Source of the DNA: an uncultured Bacilli bacterium
GTDB lineage: Bacteria > Bacillota_I > Bacilli_A > RF39 > UBA660
Length of the DNA stretch: 11,474 bases
Direction: 5' to 3'
NCBI GenBank assembly: GCA_944363745.1
Contig: CALVVD010000021.1
Location: 1-11,474, forward strand
The position numbers and the translations under genes are program-made. This document shows, in pieces, positions 5,494 to 11,474 of this stretch (position 1 is its first letter; every line of letters starts with the position of its first letter). Under the pieces are notes generated by a model. It ran no database searches. It saw only the letters and a list, made by a program, of their open reading frames with translations, and was not told the DNA's origin.

Positions 5494-6344
5494 CTATCTA
5501 AAGTTATTTCTTTAAAAGCATTATTTTTAATATCATTTAAAATAATAGTAGCTGCTCTTTCATAATCAATAATATTACCTTTAGTAAGACATCCTCTTTT
5601 TTTAGCTATTTCTTCCATTATTTCTAAATTAGTCATATTATCTACTTTTATATTATAACGATTTTCTAATTTATCTTTATATAGATTAGTTAAGATATCT
5701 ATAGCAAATAAAGATAGATCTTCTTTATTAAGTATCTCTTCTTTAATAGATGAAAATATAGCTAAGATTCTTGCTTCATATTGATTTTCTAATTTAGGCC
5801 ATAAAATACCAGGGGAGTCTAATAAATCTATATCTTTATTAATTCTAATCCAAGATAAGCTCTTAGTAAAACCTGGTTTATTACCTACTCCTGCTGCTTT
5901 CTTTCCTACTAATCTATTAATTAAAGTACTCTTCCCTACATTAGGTATACCTATAATTAAGGCTCTTAAGTTACGAGGTTTTAGACCTTTAGATTTTCTT
6001 TTTTCATTTAATTCTTTACTAACACTTTCACTTAAATCTAGAACTTTCTTAACATTCTTATTATTAGCAAGGTCAACCGGTACTACTTTATAACCTAATT
6101 TCTCATAATAACTAATAAATTTATCAGTTTCTTTTTTATCACATAAATCATACTTAGTCATTATTAATATTCTAGGCTTATCTTTAATTAAATCATCAAT
6201 ATCTTTAATTTTAGATGATATAGGCATTCTTGCATCTATTACTTCATAGATTATATCTATTAAATTAATCTTTTCTCTTATTTCTCTTTTAGTCTTAGCC
6301 ATATGCCCTGGATACCATTGCACTATTTGCTTATTTTCATTCAT
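5478..6344 (-). CDS. rbgA: Ribosome biogenesis GTPase A (RbgA/YlqF)
   Basis: RbgA is a circularly permuted GTPase needed for a late step of 50S subunit assembly, with addition of uL16 and nearby proteins. The 288-residue product starts like the family (IVQWYPGHMAKTKREI). The GTPase motifs run in permuted order: G4 TKYD at 63-66, then G1 GIPNVGKST at 132-140, G2 in KPGFT at 156-160 and G3 DSPG at 176-179. The C-terminal helical RNA-binding part follows. I choose the ATG at 6344, preceded by GGAAGTGG, because it puts the conserved start close to the N-terminus. In-frame ATGs at 6359 and 6371 would add 5 or 9 residues. A consensus -10 with a palindrome over the -35 lies upstream. In many Firmicutes lepB is next to rbgA; here lepB is more than 4 kb upstream. 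Confidence 0.96.
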   Translation of the reverse strand: MNENKQIVQWYPGHMAKTKREIREKINLIDIIYEVIDARMPISSKIKDIDDLIKDKPRILIMTKYDLCDKKETDKFISYYEKLGYKVVPVDLANNKNVKKVLDLSESVSKELNEKRKSKGLKPRNLRALIIGIPNVGKSTLINRLVGKKAAGVGNKPGFTKSLSWIRINKDIDLLDSPGILWPKLENQYEARILAIFSSIKEEILNKEDLSLFAIDILTNLYKDKLENRYNIKVDNMTNLEIMEEIAKKRGCLTKGNIIDYERAATIILNDIKNNAFKEITLDRLEKD

Positions 6345-6388
6345 TTTAACCACTTCCATTTCTAATTTCATTTTTGAAGTTTTACCTA

Positions 6389-6419
6389 ATTATACCATTT
6401 TGTTGGTTTCAACAAAATG
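6389..6419 (-). promoter_or_regulatory. rbgA promoter overlapped by a perfect 10-bp dyad
   Basis: On the minus strand TATAAT (6394-6389) is a consensus -10. Its -35 region falls in a perfect inverted repeat, CATTTTGTTG (6396-6405) and CAACAAAATG (6410-6419), with a 4-base centre. The -35 is TTTTGT at 17-base spacing or TTGTTG at 15. No T-run follows, so an operator is likelier than a terminator. A protein bound here would block the -35. Confidence 0.5.
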
Positions 6420-6555
6420 ATTAAGAACATTAAATTTACTATTTTCACTTTTAATTAAACGTTGACTTGTTAACCTCAACAATCCAATCACTTTCTCACA
6501 TTACATTCATTTTATCAAATTGATTTAATTTAGTCATCATGCCGACCAAATTTTA
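6420..6555. other. Gap between the RhuM pseudogene and rbgA
   Basis: No gene with a start and ribosome binding site is visible. On the minus strand there is a short interrupted reading frame (ATG at about 6541, then MTKLNQFDKMNV and a TGA; a second frame continues with VIGLLRLTSQRLIKSEN to a TAA inside the rbgA promoter). It may be the trace of a small gene, but I cannot assign it. GTTG/CAAC flank a GTTAAC palindrome near 6461-6480. Confidence 0.3.
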
Positions 6556-7548
6556 TTAAACTTCATTATTATTTAGTAAAGACTTCATCATTAAATCAAA
6601 ATCGCTTTGTAACTCTCTCATTTCTCTTTCTCGATATAGAGCAAATTCTTTTTCTGCTTTTCTAATCGTTTCTTCGCGAGATATTTTTCCCTTACCTTCT
6701 AAAACTTTCCTTCTATTAAGCAAAATTTGGTTATCTAGCTCTTCTACCCAATCACTCATTTTCATTGGTCTTTGTTCCAAAGCTTGTAGTTCTGCATAGT
6801 CTAAAAACTGTGATACTAGCAAGTTTAATCTTTGAAGTCCTATCTCAGATAAGTAATTTTTAGCAATTTTAACATCATCCATTGTAACATAATCTCCTTT
6901 AAAATTAGTCATTCCAACATATGGCTTTTCATTATCTACTCTTTCATGAATAAGTTCTGCCACAGTATGTTCATGAACTGCGTAATGTAATTTATTTTGA
7001 ACTGTAGCAAAGAATTTTTTTGTTATATCACTTCTTGGGTCATAATCTATAGAAGTTGCGTAGATATCTGTTACTTGTTGATAGAAGTTTCTTTCACTAG
7101 AACGAATATCTCTAATTCTCTGTAATAACTCTCTAAAATATCTATTACCGCCTTGTTTTAATCTATCGTCATCAAGAGCAAAATCTTTTTGTATATACTC
7201 ATGTAATCTTTTTGTTGCCCATATTCTAAATCTAACTGCAACATCAGATTGAACACGATAACCTAAAGCGATTATCATATCTAGATTATAATGGTCTATA
7301 TTTCTTTTAACATTTCTATTACCCTCTTTTTGAACTTGCAAGAAATTCTTGCAAGTTGAACTTTCGTCTAATTCTTTGTCATGATAAATATTATTAATAT
7401 GTTGCTCTATATTTTGTCTAGTAGTTTTATAAATGTCTGCAATTTGATACTTTGTTAACCAAATATCTTCATCTATAAATTTAACACTTACTTTAGTAAC
7501 TCCACCTTTATCTTAATAAATCATCATATTATTTTGCTTATCATTCAT
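6556..7548 (-). pseudogene. RhuM-family protein gene with an in-frame stop at codon 12
   Basis: RhuM proteins are widespread accessory proteins of uncertain function, often found with Fic or restriction genes and first noted on a Salmonella pathogenicity island. The full frame runs from ATG 7548 to the TAA at 6558-6556: 330 codon positions, the usual family length. It begins MNDKQNNMMIY, then has TAA at 7515-7513, then DKGGVTKVSVKFIDEDIWLT, YQIADIYKTTRQNI (helix-turn-helix-like), STCKNFLQVQKEGNRN, YNLDMIIALGYRVQSDVAVR and FRIWATKRLHEYI, down to a conserved C-terminal core (FFATVQNKLHYAVHEHTVAE, then NYLSEIGLQRLNLLVSQFLD). The only damage I see is that one nonsense codon, most simply CAA to TAA. 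A TTG at 7341 can serve as an apparent start, but it lies in the middle of the conserved domain and gives a protein without its first ~69 residues. There is no good alternative start just after the stop. It is probably inactive, and recently so. It follows fic in the same direction. Confidence 0.85.
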
Positions 7549-7611
7549 ATTTACCTTAAACTTATTTATTTTTTCTTAAACAAATATCACTTTTTGAAAA
7601 TAATATTTTAA

Positions 7612-8604
7612 TTATTTATAATCATTTTCTTTTATACTCCAATATCCTCCATTATCTGGACCAATTCTTTCAATAATATTATTAATAACTAATTTTTTTA
7701 AATTATATTTAACTCCATCCGGGGTAATCTTTATTTTATTAGCTAATTCATTCCTAGTTATTTTAGGATTTTCCCTTATAAGTTCTATAATTTTTAATTG
7801 ATTATTATTCAATTTTATTTTCTGGGTAGTTTTCTGGGTAGTTTTTTCTAATGAAGAATTAATACTCTTTAGCATAAAATCAATAAATACATTAACATTA
7901 CCATTAATATGACTTTGGGCAATTGAAGCATAATATTCTTCTTGATTTAAATACATTTCTTCTTCGATTGGAATATATGCAAATTTATTATTCCAACTAG
8001 TTAAAATCAAACTTACCCAAAATCTAGCAATTCTTCCATTACCATCACTAAAAGGATGAATATATACAAAATAATAATGGAAAAGAGAAGCCAAAACTAA
8101 AGGATGTATACTCTTCTCATTATCATTTATAAATTTAAATAAGCTTTTCATAAGAGATGGTACTAATACTGATTGTGGTGCAGTATATATAACTTTTTTA
8201 CCTTTTTTTACACCTTCACCATGATTTCTATAATATCCATTATCATCATCAAAATATTTCATTAATAATGTATGAGCATTTAAAAAGTCTTTTTCTTTTT
8301 TCCAGTCATATTTATCTATATGTTCATATAATTCATTAGCATTTTTTACTTCTTGTATCTCTTTTCTATCACCTAAAACCATTTTATTATCAATAATATT
8401 TTCAACTGATTCTAGTGATAAAGAGTTAGCTTCAATTGCAAGAGAAGAATGAATGGATCTTACTCTAGACTTGATTTGTAAATTTCTTTTTTTTATATTA
8501 TCATTAAGTTTAATTAATGATAATTTATCTTCAATCTCTTTTATAATCTTTTTATTATCTTCACTGACATAAAATTTAGGCTCTATCTCATCAAAGTTCT
8601 TCAT
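7612..8604 (-). CDS. Fic-domain protein AMP-transferase with C-terminal winged helix
   Basis: Fic enzymes transfer AMP (or another nucleotide-derived group) to hydroxyl side chains of target proteins. The 330-residue protein has an N-terminal Fic_N-type region with an inhibitory-helix-like motif, SSLAIEAN (53-60), where E58 would block ATP binding; the residue after the glutamate is A rather than G/N. The active-site loop HPFSDGNGRIAR (183-194) is complete, with catalytic H183. The substrate-positioning flap lies around GKKVIYTAP (135-143). After TTQKTTQK (255-262) comes a winged helix-turn-helix (NQLKIIELIRENPKITRNEL and onward), suggesting DNA binding or autoregulation. GAGGTG precedes the ATG. 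It is third in an operon after two small unknown genes and before the broken RhuM gene. The internal inhibitory helix means it needs no separate FicA-type antitoxin, though the upstream small proteins could still modulate it. Confidence 0.95.
   Translation of the reverse strand: MKNFDEIEPKFYVSEDNKKIIKEIEDKLSLIKLNDNIKKRNLQIKSRVRSIHSSLAIEANSLSLESVENIIDNKMVLGDRKEIQEVKNANELYEHIDKYDWKKEKDFLNAHTLLMKYFDDDNGYYRNHGEGVKKGKKVIYTAPQSVLVPSLMKSLFKFINDNEKSIHPLVLASLFHYYFVYIHPFSDGNGRIARFWVSLILTSWNNKFAYIPIEEEMYLNQEEYYASIAQSHINGNVNVFIDFMLKSINSSLEKTTQKTTQKIKLNNNQLKIIELIRENPKITRNELANKIKITPDGVKYNLKKLVINNIIERIGPDNGGYWSIKENDYK
7819..7842. repeat. 12-bp tandem repeat in the Fic gene (Thr-Thr-Gln-Lys repeat)
   Basis: Two exact 12-base units (TTTCTGGGTAGT on the plus strand) encode TTQKTTQK in the linker between the Fic and winged-helix domains. 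The unit is a multiple of three, so copy-number change would lengthen or shorten the linker without breaking the frame. Confidence 0.85.
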
Positions 8605-8629
8605 TATTTCACCTCTTTCAAAATTTATC

Positions 8630-9028
8630 TTAACCTTTATTAATTATTAAACTCTTAAATGTTTCAAAATATTTATTACTTTGTTCTTCTCTTAATCTTA
8701 ACTCTTCTTTATATTCATTTACTGTATATTTCTTTAATTTTTTCAAAACAAAGCTTCTGTTTTCTTCTAAAACTTCAATAATATTCTTTATCATTACTAG
8801 TTCTTTATAAGTTATCTCCTTTTCAGATAAAAACTGTGTATCTAAAACAAATTCATAATAAAAATCCTTATCAGTACAAACTGGTTTTGCAATTATTATT
8901 AATTTTGATTCAATATCTACTAAAAAAAGAGAACTACTAAAATTGGTTTTATATTGATATCCTGGTATAATGACCTTATCAATTATCTTTTTTATTTCTT
9001 TAACACTATTTATTTTAGTCATTATCAT
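8630..9028 (-). CDS. Unknown small protein, second gene of the Fic operon
   Basis: About 132 residues; I do not recognise the family. The first half looks like a mixed alpha/beta fold (KIIDKVIIPGYQYKT, then SSSLFLVDIESKLIIIAKPV and YYEFVLDTQFL). The second half is strongly helical and charged (KELVMIKNIIEVLEENRSFV, then YKEELRLREEQSNKYFETF), compatible with a coiled coil or partner-binding helices. There is no signal peptide or membrane segment. The start is uncertain. A GTG at 9040 overlaps the TGA of the upstream gene (GTGA) but has no proper ribosome binding site. ATG 9028 and ATG 9022 follow GAAGGA at 4 and 10 bases; I use 9028. It ends 25 bases before fic. Close coupling on both sides implies these genes work together. 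Confidence 0.8.
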   Translation of the reverse strand: MIMTKINSVKEIKKIIDKVIIPGYQYKTNFSSSLFLVDIESKLIIIAKPVCTDKDFYYEFVLDTQFLSEKEITYKELVMIKNIIEVLEENRSFVLKKLKKYTVNEYKEELRLREEQSNKYFETFKSLIINKG

Positions 9029-9036
9029 CACATCCT

Positions 9037-9312
9037 TCACTCTTCATTAATAACATCTAAATAAAGTTTTTCATAATCATCAGCACTTTTCAAATCAATA
9101 TCTTTATAATATTCAAGTAAACTATAATATAATTCTCTTGTATTTTCACCATACCAATATACTAAATCTAATATATTATCTAAAGTAAATTCTATCTCTT
9201 TTTTATCAGATATTTTATTACTAATTATATAATCTACTTTATCTTTAAGCATTCCTAAGTTATTATCTAATAATATTTCTAATTTTTTTATTTCTGTTAC
9301 TATTTTCTTCAT
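9037..9312 (-). CDS. Unknown small acidic helical protein, first gene of the Fic operon
   Basis: A 91-residue, acidic, almost entirely helical protein with no family that I recognise. An aromatic cluster, DLVYWYGENTRELYYSLLEY, in the middle-to-late part is its most distinctive feature. There is no membrane segment or signal peptide. I use ATG 9312 because GAGGT sits 4 bases upstream; an in-frame TTG at 9327 lacks a ribosome binding site. A good promoter lies 35-65 bases upstream. The stop TGA overlaps the region where the next gene starts, so translation of the two is coupled. As a small acidic protein in front of a Fic enzyme it could be an antitoxin-like or adaptor partner, but nothing in the sequence proves this. 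Confidence 0.75.
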   Translation of the reverse strand: MKKIVTEIKKLEILLDNNLGMLKDKVDYIISNKISDKKEIEFTLDNILDLVYWYGENTRELYYSLLEYYKDIDLKSADDYEKLYLDVINEE

Positions 9313-9347
9313 CAATACCTCAATCAATCTAATAAATAATTAATTAA

Positions 9348-9376
9348 ATCTTATCATTAGAATAATTGTTCGTCAA
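9348..9376 (-). promoter_or_regulatory. Promoter of the small-gene/Fic operon
   Basis: On the minus strand TTGACG (9376-9371), a 17-base spacer and TAAGAT (9353-9348), with TG one base before the -10. This is the best vegetative promoter in the accessory region. It points at the 91-residue gene. Confidence 0.65.
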
Positions 9377-9410
9377 TACTTTTTGAAATATTTTTGATAC
9401 GAGTTTCATA

Positions 9411-9454
9411 AATAAAACTAGGTACTTTCATACTTCATATAATACTTAGTTTCG
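9411..9454. repeat. Diverged second copy of the GNAT gene 3' end and its terminator
   Basis: Allowing one gap, about 37 of 45 aligned columns match 10536-10580, with the identical core ATACTTCATATAATA (9430-9444 and 10556-10570). Read on the minus strand this copy encodes ETKYYMKY, like the GNAT C-terminus ETKTRYYMKY. It retains a hairpin: AAACTAGGTA (9415-9424) with TACTTAGTTT (9443-9452), including one G-T pair. Nothing that ends here is encoded on the minus strand. Upstream, to about 9505, similarity to the GNAT sequence is only suggestive. Confidence 0.65.
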
Positions 9455-9510
9455 ATTTATTCTATAATATTAATATCAAATATATAAAAGAATTTTTATA
9501 TATACTAAAA

Positions 9511-9539
9511 TTTACAAAAATAATTATATATGTTATTAT
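9511..9539 (+). promoter_or_regulatory. Promoter of the 305-residue gene
   Basis: TTTACA (9511-9516), a 17-base spacer and TATTAT (9534-9539), with TG one base upstream of the -10 (9531-9533). The expected transcript starts just before the ribosome binding site GAGGTGG (9556-9562). Confidence 0.55.
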
Positions 9540-9566
9540 GATTTATAATAGCAAAGAGGTGGATAT

Positions 9567-10484
9567 ATGTTTAAACAATTATTAACTCAAGTACAAAATA
9601 AGTATAAAGAAAAAGTAGAGGAGAATGAAAAGTATAACGAATTATTAAATAAAGCGAGCACACTTCCTAAATTTGATAATTATTCTCATACAGGAAATAA
9701 TAAACCAACTATAAGTTATAAATTACTTATGAATATATGTCCTGATTTAAATGAAAATGATGCAATTATTTTAAGAGAAGTTATTCCCATAGATGAACTT
9801 ATATTATCTTGTGTTTATGCCAATGAGTGTAAAACTAACGTTAAATTTTATTTTGTGGCAACTACTAAATATCTATGGCTTATTAATACAGAAGGCTATC
9901 TTAAATATAACTATCAAGATCTTACTATAGAAGTTATAAAAAGTGGTATGTTAAGTAAAATTATATTACTTAGTAATATGTTATTTAATATTAATGGAAC
10001 TAATGAAATGCTTTTAGCATTTGTAAAGCTATTTCAAGAGTCTAATTATAGAGAGAATGAAATTAATAAAAAGTTAGAGATTCTATGTAATACTATACCT
10101 AGAATTTTTTATCTAAACGACTTAGCATCTGGTATTAGTATTGGTATAAATAATGAGGTTGTTTTTCATACAAAAACATTTCATTATAAATATAATATTA
10201 AGGATATTAAAAACTATGAATTAGTACTAGATAATATTGTTATAGATGAAAAGAAAAGTAATCATAGAAATAGAATTACGGCCAATAGAAATAGTTGTTA
10301 TGAAATGATGATACGTATTACTACTCTTGATAATACATTTATTATACCTATTTTAGAAAAGAATGCTTTTTCTACTCTATATTCATCTACTAGTAAAGAA
10401 TTTATAGAAAATAAAGAATTTGCATCTAATATAATTAATATATTAGATGACTTAGATAATAAATTGTTAAATGGAGAGTTATAA
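9567..10484 (+). CDS. Uncharacterised 305-residue protein, two possible PH-like beta domains
   Basis: I do not recognise this family with confidence. The first ~30 residues are a charged helix (KYKEKVEENEKYNELLNKAS). Residues about 65-125 (AIILREVIPIDELILSCVYA, then KFYFVATTKYLWLINTEGYL) look like the strand pattern of a bacterial PH-like domain (YokE/SHOCT-associated type). A middle helical part (about 130-180) follows, then a second strand-rich part (ISIGINNEVVFHTKTFHYKY, then YEMMIRITTLDNTFIIPILE) with similar character. There is no signal peptide or clear membrane helix, so it is probably cytoplasmic. It has a good ribosome binding site and promoter, and is the only plus-strand gene in the accessory region. 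It is bracketed by a duplicated GNAT 3' end, which suggests that it was inserted as a unit. The domain call is inference from hydrophobic patterning. Confidence 0.85.
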   Translation: MFKQLLTQVQNKYKEKVEENEKYNELLNKASTLPKFDNYSHTGNNKPTISYKLLMNICPDLNENDAIILREVIPIDELILSCVYANECKTNVKFYFVATTKYLWLINTEGYLKYNYQDLTIEVIKSGMLSKIILLSNMLFNINGTNEMLLAFVKLFQESNYRENEINKKLEILCNTIPRIFYLNDLASGISIGINNEVVFHTKTFHYKYNIKDIKNYELVLDNIVIDEKKSNHRNRITANRNSCYEMMIRITTLDNTFIIPILEKNAFSTLYSSTSKEFIENKEFASNIINILDDLDNKLLNGEL

Positions 10485-10538
10485 CTTTTCTATTAGTTGA
10501 TCTTATCTAATAAATACTTATTATCTTTTTTACTAAAT

Positions 10539-10580
10539 AAAAACTAGATATTTTAATACTTCATATAATATCTAGTTTTT
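10539..10580. terminator. Bidirectional terminator between the 305-residue gene and the GNAT gene
   Basis: A perfect 14-bp stem, AAAAACTAGATATT (10539-10552) with AATATCTAGTTTTT (10567-10580), and a 14-base loop. It gives a T-run in either direction. On the minus strand the upstream arm encodes part of the GNAT C-terminus and the loop holds its stop codon. A diverged relative of this hairpin is at 9411-9454. Confidence 0.8.
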
Positions 10581-10978
10581 GTTTCATCAATTATTTTAAA
10601 CCCTAATTTTTTATATAAAGATAGTGCTTTTATATTTAATTTATATACCCATAGATAGACTATATTATAATTACTTAGTATTTCTTTTATTATAGAAGTA
10701 CCTATTCCTTTATTTCTATATTTTTCTTCTAAGTATATCTCATCTAATAAAACACCATTTTCCTTATTTGTAATTAATAAACATCCAATCTTTTTATCAT
10801 CTATACATATAACTTTATAATCATCTATTTCTTTAGGAACATTATTTTTAACATAATCATTTATTTGGTTAATTTCTTCTAATGATAAGTTTTCTGCATA
10901 ATTAAAAATACTTTTTAACTTATATTCTATTAACTTTGATATATCATTTTTAGTAGCATTAACTAACTTATAATTCAT
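10553..10978 (-). CDS. GNAT-family N-acetyltransferase
   Basis: A 141-residue acyl-CoA-dependent N-acetyltransferase of the GNAT fold; the substrate cannot be told. It has the N-terminal strand and helix YKLVNATKNDISKLIEYKL, the central strand KKIGCLLITNKENGVLLDEI, the pyrophosphate-binding motif A around YRNKGIGTSIIKEIL (R88, G91, G93), and motif B, NIKALSLYKKLGFKI (115-129), ending ETKTRYYMKY. Length is normal for a single-domain GNAT. The ATG is 2 bases after the lepB stop and the ribosome binding site is weak (GGTAGTG well upstream), so translation is likely coupled to lepB. The terminator hairpin overlaps the last codons. The 3' end has a diverged duplicate at 9411-9454. Confidence 0.93.
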   Translation of the reverse strand: MNYKLVNATKNDISKLIEYKLKSIFNYAENLSLEEINQINDYVKNNVPKEIDDYKVICIDDKKIGCLLITNKENGVLLDEIYLEEKYRNKGIGTSIIKEILSNYNIVYLWVYKLNIKALSLYKKLGFKIIDETKTRYYMKY

Positions 10979-10980
10979 AA

Positions 10981-11474
10981 TTAACTTACACTACCAATTC
11001 TATTAAATGGTAAAATAATTAAACTAGTTTTACCTAGTAATTGATCTTCTCTAATAAAACCTAGTTCTCTACTATCTAAAGAATTCTCTCTATTATCACC
11101 CATTACTAAATAAGAGTTTTCAGGAATAGTGTAACTATCTAATTCTTCTATATTAAAATCATCTGTAACACCATGTTTAAAGTTTTCTTTTACTTTTTTA
11201 CCATCTACATATAAAGTATTATCCTTATATTCTATATGTTCACCAGGTAAACCTATAACTCTTTTAATTAAATATTCATCTGGCATATCAACTACAACTA
11301 TATCAAATCTTTTAGGTTTGTTAAAGTAATATGCAGTCTTATTTAAAATCATAATATCTCCTTCTTCAAGTGTAGGATGCATAGATTCTCCATTTACTTT
11401 TATCGGTGTTACTATAAATGCTTTTATAAATAAGACAACTACTATAATAATTATATATGGTAATATACTTTTTA
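10981..11474 (-). CDS. lepB: Signal peptidase I (N-terminus outside the window)
   Basis: LepB cleaves signal peptides from exported proteins at the outer face of the cytoplasmic membrane, with a Ser-Lys catalytic dyad. The open frame continues from an internal ATG at 11382 to the window edge, adding 30 codons: a membrane segment (SILPYIIIIVVVLFIKAFIV) and then TPIKVNGESMHPTL with the catalytic serine. An ATG-based start at 11382 would lose that serine, so it is not the real start. The catalytic lysine lies in LIKRVIGLPGE and the conserved C-terminal box is MGDNRENSLDSRELGF. A short cytoplasmic N-terminus must lie beyond the edge. It heads the lepB-GNAT pair. In many Firmicutes lepB adjoins rbgA and rplS; here rbgA is separated from it by the accessory region. 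Confidence 0.95.
   Translation of the reverse strand, partial: KSILPYIIIIVVVLFIKAFIVTPIKVNGESMHPTLEEGDIMILNKTAYYFNKPKRFDIVVVDMPDEYLIKRVIGLPGEHIEYKDNTLYVDGKKVKENFKHGVTDDFNIEELDSYTIPENSYLVMGDNRENSLDSRELGFIREDQLLGKTSLIILPFNRIGSVS

Noticed and set aside
7333..7357. Perfect 25-base palindrome (12-bp arms with one central base) containing CTTGCAAG twice.
   Set aside because: It falls inside conserved RhuM coding sequence (around CKNFLQV), so ordinary codon constraint explains it; there is no promoter or gene start there.
1..11474. CRISPR arrays, tRNA or rRNA genes, and insertion sequences with intact transposases.
   Set aside because: I looked for regularly spaced repeats, tRNA-like cloverleaf arms and transposase motifs and found none apart from the decayed nuclease remnant.

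Overview
The window is very AT-rich and uses the standard bacterial code: TGG encodes tryptophan, and TGA serves as a genuine stop in two genes. It carries gpr, spoIIP and a small gene in the yqxA position, so the organism is an endospore-forming, low-GC Firmicute. The extreme AT bias, short intergenic gaps and accessory content would fit an uncultured gut Bacilli lineage of the RF39/RFN20/Erysipelotrichia type. That placement is inference, not shown by the sequence.

Layout. At 1-670 only the first codons of a minus-strand gene are visible, behind a perfect 26-bp palindrome, followed by a decayed PD-(D/E)XK (Rpn-type) nuclease pseudogene. 688-2395 holds a NUDIX hydrolase and a GT2 glycosyltransferase, both minus strand. 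The glycosyltransferase and its own promoter lie exactly between two perfect copies of a 42-bp repeat, which is the 3' end of the next gene. 2396-4744 is the sporulation operon gpr-spoIIP-small membrane protein (minus). rpsT (ribosomal protein bS20) reads away from gpr on the plus strand and converges on rbgA (ribosome-assembly GTPase, minus). Their convergent gap is rich in nested inverted repeats.

6372-10980 looks like an accessory insertion between rbgA and lepB, which are close neighbours in many Firmicutes. It contains a RhuM-family gene broken by one stop at codon 12, a Fic-domain AMP-transferase with a C-terminal winged helix, two small overlapping genes of unknown function that head the Fic operon, a plus-strand 305-residue protein of unknown function, and a GNAT acetyltransferase. 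The window ends inside lepB (signal peptidase I), whose N-terminus lies outside.

Functionally, the core genes cover spore engulfment and germination (spoIIP, gpr), 30S assembly (bS20), 50S assembly (RbgA) and protein export (LepB). The most notable non-core observations are: two accessory genes (the glycosyltransferase and the 305-residue gene) each bracketed by a duplicated 3' end of a neighbouring gene; the single-stop RhuM gene hidden by a false downstream start; a hairpin that buries the spoIIP ribosome binding site; and the small-ORF/Fic operon.
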